Part shown: positions 34,666 to 43,394 of the stretch, one piece after another
Layout of the letters: the number at the start of each line of letters is the position of its first letter
How positions within the stretch are numbered: position 1 is the first letter of the stretch
Source of the DNA: Bacteroidetes bacterium 43-93
GTDB lineage: Bacteria; Bacteroidota; Bacteroidia; Chitinophagales; Chitinophagaceae
Length of the DNA stretch: 64,000 nucleotides
Assembly: GCA_001897855.1 (NCBI GenBank)
Contig: MKUO01000021.1
Location: 62,001-126,000, forward strand
Reading direction: 5' to 3'
Translations under genes and position numbers: made by a program
Notes under the pieces: model-generated
What the model was told of the DNA's origin: nothing
The model's database searches: none
Seen by the model: only the letters and a program-made list of their open reading frames with translations

Positions 34666-35316
34666 TTAGGGCGCAAGGCGGCTTTTATCCCATTTACCTT
34701 GTTCATTCAGGGTAAATAATATCCTGTCGTGCATCCGGTTAGCTCGGCCTTGCCAAAATTCTATGCAATCTGGTTTTACGCGATAACCACCCCAATGCGG
34801 TGGGCGCGGAATATTGCCGGAAAATTCTTTCCTGTAGTTTTCGTGGTTCTCTTCCAGGAAGGTTCTTTCTGATATTACCTGGCTTTGGGGCGATGCCCAC
34901 GCGCCCAAACGGCTGTTTTCCGGGCGCGAATGAAAGTATTCATCACTCTCTGCTTCTGTTACTTTCTCTGCAATGCCTTCAATTCGTATTTGTCTTTCCA
35001 GCTCCTTCCAGAAAAATACAAGGGCTACATGCTGGTTTTCTTCTATTTGATGCCCTTTATGGCTCAGATAGTTAGTGAAGAAGGTGAAGCCATGCTCATC
35101 CATTCCTTTAAGCAGTACTATCCGGGCATGGGGCCTGCCCGCAGCATCAACTGTGGCCAGCGTCATGGCATTGACTTCGTCTACAGACGACTTCAGCGCA
35201 TGATGAAACCAGGTCTTAAAAAAAGCTAAAGGATTATCGCCGGCCATATGCTCGTCGAGCGAGGCCTGCTGATAATCCTTTCGTATATCTGCAATATTTT
35301 TTTCGGGAAATGACAA
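34666..35316 (-). CDS. pdxH: Pyridoxamine 5'-phosphate oxidase
   Basis: A 216-residue FMN enzyme that oxidises pyridoxine/pyridoxamine 5'-phosphate to PLP. The N-terminal IRKDYQQASLDE, the FMN-binding RIVLLKGMDEHGFTFFTNY and the C-terminal PDCIEFWQGRANRMHDRI...W...RLAP are family signatures. The start is a TTG at 35316: an in-frame TAG lies two codons upstream, and the next Met would remove the conserved IRKDY. That TAG is the stop of a 47-residue membrane peptide (35320-35463), only three bases away, so translation is probably coupled. Confidence 0.95.
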   Translation of the reverse strand: MSFPEKNIADIRKDYQQASLDEHMAGDNPLAFFKTWFHHALKSSVDEVNAMTLATVDAAGRPHARIVLLKGMDEHGFTFFTNYLSHKGHQIEENQHVALVFFWKELERQIRIEGIAEKVTEAESDEYFHSRPENSRLGAWASPQSQVISERTFLEENHENYRKEFSGNIPRPPHWGGYRVKPDCIEFWQGRANRMHDRILFTLNEQGKWDKSRLAP

Positions 35317-35319
35317 GAA

Positions 35320-35463
35320 CTAGTTCTTTTTTTCGCTGCCCAGGTATTTAGCCATCACATATATCAGTTCTATTACCAGCAGGAATATAAAGATATAAGT
35401 AACGATAGGGCCAATGCCAAAATTTACAGTATCAAAAAAAGCGTTCAGTAATAATGAATTCAT
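35320..35463 (-). CDS. Small membrane peptide upstream of and in frame with pdxH
   Basis: A 47-residue peptide: a short N-terminal MNSLLLNAFFDTVNFG, one transmembrane helix (about 17-36, ending FLLVIELIYVMA), and a basic tail KYLGSEKKN. It ends in TAG at 35320-35322, followed by one codon and the TTG start of pdxH in the same frame. Composition and a single clean helix suggest a real gene rather than chance. I do not recognise a family. It may serve mainly to couple translation to pdxH. Confidence 0.6.
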   Translation of the reverse strand: MNSLLLNAFFDTVNFGIGPIVTYIFIFLLVIELIYVMAKYLGSEKKN

Positions 35464-35574
35464 AACCTGTGCGAAATTTGGTGCAAGATACAAAACATGC
35501 GGCTAATTATTATAGTGTAGGCATTTAGGTTTTTTCTGAGTATTTTTCCACCCTCATCTTCACCGTTTACTTCC

Positions 35575-36786
35575 ATGTTATTAAGGCATGTACCATTTTT
35601 AAAAGCTGTTCTTGCATATTCCTTTACCGCTTTTGGCGGCCCGCAGGGACACCTTGGTATGATGCTAAAGACTTTTGTGCAGAAAAGACACGATGTAACG
35701 GAAGAAGAGCTGGTAGAATACAATGCTTTTTGCCAGATGCTACCCGGGCCATCATCTACGCAAACGGTTACCCTCATTGCTTACAAGCGCGGCGGTGTCC
35801 CATTAGCTACCATTGCCCTTTTATTATGGATGGTGCCTGCGGTATTACTGATGGGGGCTTTTTCCTTCCTGATCTATTATTTCGATGTCAGGGATATACA
35901 GACCAATTTATTTACCTACATCCGCCCCATGTCGGTAGGCTTTATTGCATTCGCTGCGGTCCGGATGATGAAAAGCAGTGTGCAGCACGTAGCTACCTGG
36001 TTTATCATGACCTGTAGTATGGTGGTAACGCTTGCCGTGCAAACACCCTGGGTATTTCCATTGCTGTTGGTAGTAGCGGGTGTGGTTAGTAATTTCAGCA
36101 ACAAACGCATCCCTGAAACGCATACCAAGCCAAAGCCTATCCAGTGGATGAACCTATGGATATTCGCCGCTCTTTTTATTCTTGCAGGTATCTTTAGCGA
36201 AATGGCCCGCATCAACGACTGGCCACATAAGCGCGTTTTTAATCTTTTTGAGAACTTCTATCGTTTTGGATCTTACGTATGGGGTGGCGGACAAGCTTTG
36301 ATGCCGATGATGCTCTTCCAGTTCATTAACAGGCCTCGCTCTCTTGGGCAGCCACCGCTGTTATCCAGTGAGCAATTGCTTACTGGTTATGGTATTGTGC
36401 ATGCTGTACCGGGCCCTGTGTTTTCTATATGTTCTTACGTAGGCGGTATGGTAATGAGTCCCTATGGGCCTTTCTGGCAGGTGGTAGGTTGCATTACCGC
36501 TACAATAGCGGTGTTTCTGCCCAGCACTTTGTTGTTGTTTTTCCTGTTCCCGGTCTATCAAAATCTGAAGCAGCATGTGATCATCTACCGCGCTCTGGAA
36601 GGTATTAATGCTGCTATAGTAGGCATTATCTGGGCATCAGGTATATTACTGTTTCAGTCTATGCCTTTTGAATGGATGCACGTGGTGGTAGTGGTCATCA
36701 CATTCAGTATGCTGTATTTTACCAAAATACCTGCACCTTTTATTGTATTGGGCTGGTTACTGCTCGGGTGGACGATGAACGCCTGA
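35575..36786 (+). CDS. chrA: Chromate efflux transporter (CHR family, long form)
   Basis: A 403-residue inner-membrane transporter made of two homologous CHR domains. The N-terminal half begins with [15 protein letters not shown] and has the [16 protein letters not shown] motif. The second half repeats this with [19 protein letters not shown] and [17 protein letters not shown]. These FGG / PGP motif pairs define the long-chain CHR family, which exports chromate using the proton gradient. About ten to twelve helices. The stop abuts that of the SCO gene. No chrB-like regulator is beside it. Confidence 0.92.
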   Translation: MLLRHVPFLKAVLAYSFTAFGGPQGHLGMMLKTFVQKRHDVTEEELVEYNAFCQMLPGPSSTQTVTLIAYKRGGVPLATIALLLWMVPAVLLMGAFSFLIYYFDVRDIQTNLFTYIRPMSVGFIAFAAVRMMKSSVQHVATWFIMTCSMVVTLAVQTPWVFPLLLVVAGVVSNFSNKRIPETHTKPKPIQWMNLWIFAALFILAGIFSEMARINDWPHKRVFNLFENFYRFGSYVWGGGQALMPMMLFQFINRPRSLGQPPLLSSEQLLTGYGIVHAVPGPVFSICSYVGGMVMSPYGPFWQVVGCITATIAVFLPSTLLLFFLFPVYQNLKQHVIIYRALEGINAAIVGIIWASGILLFQSMPFEWMHVVVVVITFSMLYFTKIPAPFIVLGWLLLGWTMNA

Positions 36787-37419
36787 TTACTGCTTCTCCT
36801 TCAGCAGTTCTTTAATATCGCCGATCAGTTGGTTCACTGATCCCATATCGGTACCCTTATACATACCGCGTATACGTCCGGAATCATCTACTAACACAAA
36901 ACGGTCTGTATGTATAAAATCACTGGCTATATCTACTGTGGCAGTATCATCGGCTGCAGTTACCAAATATTCGTTCCTCGCCATATCATATAGCGCCTTC
37001 TTGTCACCGGTAAGGAACATCCATTGTTTAGGGTCGGCATCAAAACGCAGGCTGTACGCTTTCATGGCGGCTACGGTATCTTTTAGCGGATCAACGCTGT
37101 GAGAAAGGATCATTATTTTATCATTGCCGCGAAAGGCTTCATAAACCTTACTCATGTTCTCATTCATCTTGGGGCAGATGCCTTTACACGTAGTGAAGAA
37201 ATATTCTACTACACGGATCTTTCCGTTCACATCTTTCAGCGTAACAGTTTTCCCTTCCTGGTTTACAAAAGAAAAGTCACCTACTTTATGCCCGGGATTG
37301 CCATATACAGGCAGCTTCTTAGGTTCTTCACGTGTTACTTTATAAAAGTAGGTCATGAAGACCGCGGCAAGGATTATAAAAAATGAAATCAGAAATATAG
37401 TCGTGTTCCTTTTGCTCAT
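36787..37419 (-). CDS. SCO1/SenC family protein (copper chaperone for cytochrome oxidase)
   Basis: A 210-residue membrane-anchored thioredoxin-fold protein. One N-terminal helix (8-25, IFLISFFIILAAVFMTYF) anchors it. The copper-binding C78-x3-C82 is in FTTCKGIC, and the third ligand His is in DFIHTDRFVLVDD. SCO proteins deliver copper to the CuA site of cytochrome c oxidase or act in thiol redox. The ATG follows a TACCTTTG promoter element by exactly 7 nt, so the mRNA is probably leaderless or nearly so. Confidence 0.92.
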   Translation of the reverse strand: MSKRNTTIFLISFFIILAAVFMTYFYKVTREEPKKLPVYGNPGHKVGDFSFVNQEGKTVTLKDVNGKIRVVEYFFTTCKGICPKMNENMSKVYEAFRGNDKIMILSHSVDPLKDTVAAMKAYSLRFDADPKQWMFLTGDKKALYDMARNEYLVTAADDTATVDIASDFIHTDRFVLVDDSGRIRGMYKGTDMGSVNQLIGDIKELLKEKQ

Positions 37420-37426
37420 AACGATG

Positions 37427-37459
37427 CAAAGGTAACATGGCTACTTTGTTTCCCGCAAA
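37427..37459 (-). promoter_or_regulatory. Promoter of the SCO gene, near-leaderless
   Basis: On the minus strand: TTTG (37459-37456), 21 nt, TACCTTTG (37434-37427). The -7 element ends 7 nt before the ATG at 37419. Confidence 0.55.
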
Positions 37460-37492
37460 TAAAATAGTAAAACAGTAAATATACGCTAAGTA

Positions 37493-37723
37493 CTAATATG
37501 TGCACTTGGCCACACCATCATGGCTTACGTTCAGCATATCTTCAAATGCCTGGCAGGTAGCTTTTGCGTTTGGCTTGGTTTGGTTGCGCATCTGCTTTTC
37601 ATAAACTGTAGTTTTAGATGTGCCGGCTTCGGTTTTAGTACATGTACATGTATAATCCTTTTTGCAGGATGTAAAAGCAAAAGTAAATAAAGCCACGGCA
37701 GCAATAGAAAGTACAGTTTTCAT
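37493..37723 (-). CDS. Small Cys-rich lipoprotein
   Basis: A 76-residue exported protein. The ATG at 37723 starts a lipoprotein signal (MKTVLSIAAVALFTFAFTSC, lipobox F-T-S-C at residue 20). The mature part KKDYTCTCTKTEAGTSKTTVYEK carries four more Cys overall (in CTC, ATCQ and AKCTY), which could form two disulfides after anchoring. Small lipoproteins of this kind with the K-D-Y-T-C-x-C pattern occur in Chitinophagaceae; their function is unknown. It has its own possible promoter (37742-37749). Confidence 0.72.
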   Translation of the reverse strand: MKTVLSIAAVALFTFAFTSCKKDYTCTCTKTEAGTSKTTVYEKQMRNQTKPNAKATCQAFEDMLNVSHDGVAKCTY

Positions 37724-37741
37724 TTTTAACCTGTTTTGTTT

Positions 37742-37749
37742 CAAATATA
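37742..37749 (-). promoter_or_regulatory. Possible -7 element of the Cys-rich lipoprotein gene
   Basis: On the minus strand TATATTTG fits TAnnTTTG, 18 nt before the ATG at 37723. No good -33. Confidence 0.35.
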
Positions 37750-37778
37750 ATGCAATTTTAAAATTATGCATAGCATTC

Positions 37779-40589
37779 TTAAACTACAAGATTTATCATC
37801 TTGCCTTTTACATATATTATTTTTTTAGGCTCTTTGCCTTCCAGCCATTTTTGTATGGTAGCATCTGCCAGTACAGCTTTTTCCAGTTCTTTTTGGTCTA
37901 TATCCAGCGGAAACTCCATTTCTACCCTGGTTTTGCCGTTTACAGCTACAGGGTATTTTTTACTGTTATCTATTGTGTATTGTTCTTTATAAGCTGGGAA
38001 TGGTGCATCCAGTACAGAACTGGTATGTCCAAAACCTGTTTGCCATAACTCTTCTGCAAGGTGTGGTGCAAAGGGCGCTATGATCACAGCAAGCGCTTCC
38101 AGTATGGTACGTTTATGGCAATTGAGCGAGCTTAACTCATTTACACAGATCATAAACTGGCTTACCGCTGTATTGAAAGAAAAACGCTCAATATCGTCAC
38201 CTACTTTTTTAATGGTTTTATGGATGATGCGCAGTTCTGCTTCTGTAGGCGCTTCTTCCATAACGATCCATCCCTTTTGTTCATCAAAATACAGGCGCCA
38301 CAATTTTTTTATGAAGCGGTGTACTCCTTCAATGCCTTTCTGCTCCCATGGCTTGCTTACATCTATCGGGCCGAGGAACATTTCGTACATCCGGAATGTA
38401 TCTGCACCAAACTGGGCCACAACATCATCCGGGTTAACGACATTGTACTTGGATTTTGACATCTTTTCTACGCCATCACCGCAAATGTATTTACCGCCAT
38501 CAAGGATAAATTCGGCATTGTTATATTCTGGCCTCAATGCTTTGAATGCCTCCGTATCAAGTTCCAGTCCGTTAACAATATTTACATCTACATGCAATTC
38601 GTGTGTAAGGTATTGATCTTTCAATCCTTTTGATACAAAGGTGTTGGTATCCTGTATCCTGTACACAAAGCGGGAATTACCTTGTATCATCCCCTGGTTC
38701 AGCAGCTTCTTGAATGGCTCATCAAAGCTGATGTATCCAAGATCATGCAGTGCTTTGGTCCACAGGCGGCTGTAAAGCAAATGCCCTACGGCATGTTCTG
38801 TACCGCCAACATACAGATCTACTTCTTTCCAGTAATTGGTGGCTTCCTTGCTTGCAAATTCTTCGTTGTTGAATGGATCCATATACCGCAGGAAATACCA
38901 GCTGCTGCCTGCATAGCCCGGCATTGTATTGGTTTCCCTGGTAACAGTTACATTTGATTGTGCAGATAGGTTTACCCACTCTTCAACATTGGCCAGCGGG
39001 CCTTCGCCTTCGGGGCCTGGCTTGTAATGCTCTACCAAAGGCAGTTCTACAGGCAGTTCCTGCTCTCCGATATGATTTTCCGTTTCTGCCTCATCCGTAG
39101 CGTATGGTATGCCGTTAATATACACGATAGGGAATGGTTCTCCCCAGTAGCGCTGGCGGCTAAAGCCGGCATCGCGCATTTTATAATTCACTTTTGCATG
39201 TCCCAACCCTGCGTCTACAATAGCACGTATGGCAACATCTATGGCATCCGAAAGTTTTATATTATTCAGGAAGCCACTATTTTCAAGTGTACCTTGCTTT
39301 TCGGTGTAAGCAGCTGTCCCGTTATAATTATTACCAAAAATATTGGTGATCGGTATATTGAAGTGCTGGGCAAATGCGTGATCGCGGTCATCGCCACTTG
39401 GTACCGCCATAATGGCGCCGGTACCGTATCCGGCCAGTACATATTCAGATATCCAAACAGGTATTTGTTTACGGGTAAATGGATGTATCACATAAGCGCC
39501 GGTGAACGCGCCGGTTACCTGCTTTACTTCAGACATGCGCTCGCGCTCGCTGCGGCTCTGCACATATTGTTTATACCTGTTTACCTCCTCCTGTTGTTCA
39601 GATGTTGTAATGCTGTTAACAAGTTCGTGCTCCGGGGCAAGTACCATAAAATCTACCCCGAAAATAGTATCAGGTCGCGTGGTGAACACTTTAATATGCT
39701 CATCAGGGTCTTTCGCTAAAGGAAATTTCACCTCTGCGCCGATGCTTTTTCCTATCCAGTTGCGCTGCATTTCCTTCATCGCTTCAGACCAATCCAGTTT
39801 GTCCAGGCTTTGTAGTAGTCTTTCAGCATATTCTGTTATCCGCAGGAACCACTGGCGCATTTGTTTGCGGATTACTGGATGCCCACCGCGTTCAGAAACC
39901 CCATTTACTACTTCATCATTAGCCAGCACTGTTCCCAATGCTTCACACCACCATACTTCTGCATATCCCTGGTAGGCAAGGCGATATTTCATCAATGTTT
40001 CGCGCCTGGCCTGTTCGCCCATTTCCTTCCATTGCTTGGAGTCAAAACACAATTGATCATCTTCAGGACAGGGGGCATTGTTATTACCTTCTTTTTCAAA
40101 AAGGATAACCAGTTCTTCAATAGGCCTGGCTTTGTTCAGTTTCCTGTCATACCAGCTATGGAACAATTGTAGAAAGATCCACTGTGTCCATTTATAATAA
40201 CCCGGATCGCTGGTGCGAACCTCCCGGTCCCAGTCGTAGCAGAAGCCAATATTATCCAGTTGTTCCCTGTACCGGGCTATGTTTTTTTCTGTTGTTACAA
40301 CAGGGTGTTGCCCTGTCTCCAGCGCATACTGTTCCGCAGGCAGTCCAAAGGCATCAAAGCCCATGGGGTGGAGTACGTTAAAGCCTTTCTGGCGTTTATA
40401 GCGTGCAAATATATCAGAAGCTATATAGCCGAGTGGGTGACCTACGTGTAGGCCGGCGCCACTTGGGTAAGGGAACATATCCAGCACATAATACTTGGGT
40501 TTGTCACTTATATTGTTGACAGAATATGTATGATTTTCCCTCCAGTATTGCTTCCACTTCTTTTCAATATTGCTAAACGCGTACTCCAT
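37779..40589 (-). CDS. leuS: Leucyl-tRNA synthetase
   Basis: A 936-residue class I aminoacyl-tRNA synthetase. The HIGH-type motif is in FPYPSGAGLHVGHPLGY (about 40-55), and the KMSKS loop is in VEKMSKSKYNVVNPDD. The CP1 editing domain lies between (TTRPDTIFGVDFMVLAPEH and GTGAIMAVPSGDDRDHAFA, with the editing Asp), and DAGFSRQRYWGEPFP follows. It is longer than E. coli LeuS (860), with an insertion near residues 165-200 (FEKEGNNNAPCPEDDQLCFD), which is common in Bacteroidota. A TATTTTTG element lies at 40609-40616 on the minus strand, 19 nt upstream. Confidence 0.97.
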   Translation of the reverse strand: MEYAFSNIEKKWKQYWRENHTYSVNNISDKPKYYVLDMFPYPSGAGLHVGHPLGYIASDIFARYKRQKGFNVLHPMGFDAFGLPAEQYALETGQHPVVTTEKNIARYREQLDNIGFCYDWDREVRTSDPGYYKWTQWIFLQLFHSWYDRKLNKARPIEELVILFEKEGNNNAPCPEDDQLCFDSKQWKEMGEQARRETLMKYRLAYQGYAEVWWCEALGTVLANDEVVNGVSERGGHPVIRKQMRQWFLRITEYAERLLQSLDKLDWSEAMKEMQRNWIGKSIGAEVKFPLAKDPDEHIKVFTTRPDTIFGVDFMVLAPEHELVNSITTSEQQEEVNRYKQYVQSRSERERMSEVKQVTGAFTGAYVIHPFTRKQIPVWISEYVLAGYGTGAIMAVPSGDDRDHAFAQHFNIPITNIFGNNYNGTAAYTEKQGTLENSGFLNNIKLSDAIDVAIRAIVDAGLGHAKVNYKMRDAGFSRQRYWGEPFPIVYINGIPYATDEAETENHIGEQELPVELPLVEHYKPGPEGEGPLANVEEWVNLSAQSNVTVTRETNTMPGYAGSSWYFLRYMDPFNNEEFASKEATNYWKEVDLYVGGTEHAVGHLLYSRLWTKALHDLGYISFDEPFKKLLNQGMIQGNSRFVYRIQDTNTFVSKGLKDQYLTHELHVDVNIVNGLELDTEAFKALRPEYNNAEFILDGGKYICGDGVEKMSKSKYNVVNPDDVVAQFGADTFRMYEMFLGPIDVSKPWEQKGIEGVHRFIKKLWRLYFDEQKGWIVMEEAPTEAELRIIHKTIKKVGDDIERFSFNTAVSQFMICVNELSSLNCHKRTILEALAVIIAPFAPHLAEELWQTGFGHTSSVLDAPFPAYKEQYTIDNSKKYPVAVNGKTRVEMEFPLDIDQKELEKAVLADATIQKWLEGKEPKKIIYVKGKMINLVV

Positions 40590-40650
40590 AATAATTTATA
40601 AACGGAGCCAAAAATACAAAAAGGCAGCCGCTTTTATGGCATGTACACAG

Positions 40651-41154
40651 TTATTGCCATTCCTGGCATTCCGAACGTTGATATTGGAAGTCGTTTTGGT
40701 AATACCTGAATTCGTAATGGGATATATAGCCCCTGTTGGCAAACTCTACTTTCTTTTTTTTCATGTTTACCGGTATGAGCCATATGTAGTAAAACCGCAG
40801 ATAACTGAAGACGGGGCTCATATAGTAGATAGGGATATGTTCATTTTTCTGACGTTCGTACCAATATCGGGTATTACTATCGGCATTAATATAATGAATG
40901 TTTACGCCCATAAAAGTATCAGGCATATGCTTGAAGTAAGGTTCCTGCAAAATATAGAGGTCTTTTGTCCCCTTATTCATTAAGGCGGGGCAGCTATCAT
41001 TTAATGTTCCTCCGCGCTCAATGATCGTCCTCAGAATGTGCGACTGGCAATCTGTCTCCTTGTACATCCAATATTCATTGCCGGTACTTACGTGCCGCTG
41101 CGCAAATAAAATCTGAGGAAACAGAACCAGTAATATAAATACATATCTAATCAT
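40651..41154 (-). CDS. Exported protein of unknown function, paralogue of the upstream gene
   Basis: A 167-residue protein starting at the ATG at 41154 with a signal peptide (MIRYVFILLVLFPQILFAQ). The rest has no family I know. It shares a layout with the gene just upstream: a segment ending in PIYYMSPV / VVMYMSVL, then YIWLIPVNMKKK / DLWMIPIDMEKK, then a final E-C near the C-terminus. The TGATG junction (stop and start share one base) shows translational coupling. Both are probably periplasmic, acting as a pair. Confidence 0.6.
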   Translation of the reverse strand: MIRYVFILLVLFPQILFAQRHVSTGNEYWMYKETDCQSHILRTIIERGGTLNDSCPALMNKGTKDLYILQEPYFKHMPDTFMGVNIHYINADSNTRYWYERQKNEHIPIYYMSPVFSYLRFYYIWLIPVNMKKKKVEFANRGYISHYEFRYYQNDFQYQRSECQEWQ

Positions 41155-41660
41155 CAATCCTCTTTTTTAGCCTCTTTACATTCTGTTTTCAGATATCCCA
41201 GTTTACCGGCCTCTTTATTGAAGTTGTAGAATACATGGCAGCCTCCGTCACTGTACGACCAGGAATATTCTTCTCCTTTCTTTTCCATATCTATAGGTAT
41301 CATCCATAGGTCGCAGGTATCGGCAGTTAGGTTCAATACACTCATATACATCACCACGCCTTTTTTTGACTTCTGTTCTTTATAAAGCGTTTCCTTATTC
41401 AGGTCTATATCTATAAATTTTATCTCACAGCCATCAATTTCTTCAGGAAAGCCTACTGTATAATATTCTTTGGAAAAATAGATCGCTTTTTTCTTTTTCT
41501 TGCCGGCAATGCTTTCCAGGCCCGCGTCACCGTGCACTAAAGCAGTTATCGCATATTCGTAGCACCCATGTATATCCAGGTGGTATACCGGATCATATTT
41601 TTTCTCTTGTGCAAATGCCAGGGTAGGGAGGAGTATTAGCGTAAGTAGCAGTCTTTTCAT
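41154..41660 (-). CDS. Exported protein of unknown function, paralogue of the downstream gene
   Basis: A 168-residue protein with a signal peptide (MKRLLLTLILLPTLAFAQ). The mature part contains G-C-Y-E-Y-A-I-T-A-L-V-H-G and a Lys-rich GKKKKKAIYFSKEYY. CDLWMIPIDMEKKGEEYSW aligns with the downstream protein. I do not recognise a domain. A local duplication followed by strong divergence explains the pair. Confidence 0.6.
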   Translation of the reverse strand: MKRLLLTLILLPTLAFAQEKKYDPVYHLDIHGCYEYAITALVHGDAGLESIAGKKKKKAIYFSKEYYTVGFPEEIDGCEIKFIDIDLNKETLYKEQKSKKGVVMYMSVLNLTADTCDLWMIPIDMEKKGEEYSWSYSDGGCHVFYNFNKEAGKLGYLKTECKEAKKED

Positions 41661-41703
41661 ACAGCCAATTTACGGATTACTGAATAATTTGCACATTTGC
41701 TGT

Positions 41704-42831
41704 ATGCTTAGCTACTGGGAACAACAAAGCTTTATTAACTACGACCATATAGTGATCGGTTCGGGCATTGTGGGATTAAGTACCGCCATTGAACTCAAAG
41801 TTAAATATCCCAAATCTTCAGTGTTGGTGCTGGAACGATCTCTGTTGCCAACAGGTGCCAGTAGCCGTAATGCAGGCTTCGCCTGTATGGGGAGCCTTAC
41901 GGAGCTTTTGGATGATCTGCAGTATAGTAGCGAACAGGATGTGGTAGCGTTGTATGATCTGAGAAGAAGAGGATTGCTGAAGCTCCGTGAAAGATTAGGG
42001 GATGATAGGATGGGGTACAAAGCAAATGGCAGCTACGAATTATTGAACGAGCATGAATTAGAAGCGCTGGATAGGCTCGACGCCATTAATGCTTTGCTGA
42101 AAGATATTACGGGACAATCTGCCTTTTCGCTTGCAAATGAAAAGATAGGAAAATTCGGCTTTTCGAAAGAGTATACAAAAGCACTGATACAAAACAATTG
42201 CGAAGGCGAACTGCATACCGGCAAAATGCTGCGTGCATTGATAGATTATGCTATGATGGTTGGTGTTGAGATAAAGACAGGCGCTTGTGTTCAACGCTTT
42301 TATGAACATGCAGCACAGGTTGATGTAGTGTTGAATGATGTCGTTCGAGGCGAGCTTATTTTATGTGCCGGTAAGCTATTCATTTGTACCAATGCATTTA
42401 CAAAGCAATTGCTTCCTGGTGAGGACGTGGTACCGGGCCGTGGCCAGGTATTGATTACTGAGCCAATAAAAGATCTGCGTTTCAAAGGCGTGTATCATTT
42501 TGACAAAGGCTATTATTACTTCCGCGAAATAGATGGAAGGGTATTGTTCGGCGGTGGGCGCAATAAAGATTTTACCCGGGAAACAACAACTGATATAGAA
42601 CTCAATGATCTGATACAGGACGATCTTGCACAAAAACTGGCAGAGATCATATTGCCCGATACTCCGTTTGCAATAGAACATCGCTGGTCAGGCATTATGG
42701 CTTTTGGTGCCAACAAACAGCCTATTGTAAAGCACGTTTCAGAAAATATCTATGGTGCCTTTCGTATGGGTGGTATGGGCGTAGCCATTGGTAGTGAAGT
42801 AGCAGCACAATTAGTGAGCCTGTTGCCTTAA
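41704..42831 (+). CDS. FAD-dependent oxidoreductase (DAO/glycine oxidase-like)
   Basis: A 375-residue flavoprotein. The dinucleotide-binding motif is YDHIVIGSGIVGLSTAIEL (13-31), followed by VLVLERSLLPTGASSRNAGF, in which the GASSRNAG segment is the FAD-contact motif of the DAO (PF01266) family. The C-terminal RMGGMGVAIGSEVA closes the FAD site. Relatives oxidise amino acids, sarcosine or polyamines. The ATG at 41704 is preferred to a TTG at 41689. It overlaps maf by 4 nt at the shared stop tetramer TTAA. Confidence 0.87.
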   Translation: MLSYWEQQSFINYDHIVIGSGIVGLSTAIELKVKYPKSSVLVLERSLLPTGASSRNAGFACMGSLTELLDDLQYSSEQDVVALYDLRRRGLLKLRERLGDDRMGYKANGSYELLNEHELEALDRLDAINALLKDITGQSAFSLANEKIGKFGFSKEYTKALIQNNCEGELHTGKMLRALIDYAMMVGVEIKTGACVQRFYEHAAQVDVVLNDVVRGELILCAGKLFICTNAFTKQLLPGEDVVPGRGQVLITEPIKDLRFKGVYHFDKGYYYFREIDGRVLFGGGRNKDFTRETTTDIELNDLIQDDLAQKLAEIILPDTPFAIEHRWSGIMAFGANKQPIVKHVSENIYGAFRMGGMGVAIGSEVAAQLVSLLP

Positions 42832-43394
42832 AAATTGAAGTCCTGTTTCAGGCGTATCACTACTTCACCAATCGGTAAGCCCATTACATTGTAGTAGTCG
42901 CCGTCTATTTTTTCTATGCCTATCATTCCTATCCATTCCTGTATGGCATAGGCTCCGGCTTTGTCGTAAGGTTTGTATTCCGATACATAATGAACTATTT
43001 GCTCATCGCTTAGTTTACGGAAATGTACTTCGGTGGTCGTCGAGAAGCATATTTGCTTTTCGGCCTTCTGCATACAAACACCTGTTACCACTTTATGTAC
43101 CCTGCCCGATAATTTTTTTAGTATGTTAATGGCATCGGCTTCATCCTTTGGCTTATTCAGTATCTCACTATCCAGCAGTACTACGGTATCAGCAGCTACA
43201 ATGATTGCGTCATGAGCATGCTTTTCAATCGCCGCAGCTTTTTTCTTTGCAAGGTATTCAGGCACTAATGCACCGTCCATACCGGCAGGGTTAGTTTCAT
43301 CTACATCTGCAATTACAATATCAAATACTAACTCAGCTGCTTCCATCAGCTGCCTGCGGCGTGGAGATTGAGATGCCAGTATGATCTTATGCAT
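42828..43394 (-). CDS. maf: Maf family nucleotide pyrophosphatase
   Basis: A 188-residue house-cleaning enzyme that hydrolyses non-canonical or modified (d)NTPs such as dTTP/UTP or m7GTP. ASQSPRRRQLMEAAE is the N-terminal phosphate-binding signature. AADTVVLLD and KPKDEADAINILKKLSGRVHKVVTGV are the conserved catalytic segments, and GAYAIQEWIGMIGIEKIDGDYYNVMGLPI is the family C-terminal motif. It overlaps the UbiA-type gene by 8 nt and is co-transcribed with it. Confidence 0.95.
   Translation of the reverse strand: MHKIILASQSPRRRQLMEAAELVFDIVIADVDETNPAGMDGALVPEYLAKKKAAAIEKHAHDAIIVAADTVVLLDSEILNKPKDEADAINILKKLSGRVHKVVTGVCMQKAEKQICFSTTTEVHFRKLSDEQIVHYVSEYKPYDKAGAYAIQEWIGMIGIEKIDGDYYNVMGLPIGEVVIRLKQDFNF

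Noticed and set aside
39027-39719. Plus-strand open frames opposite leuS
   Set aside because: They are shadows of a conserved housekeeping gene; no protein family is visible.
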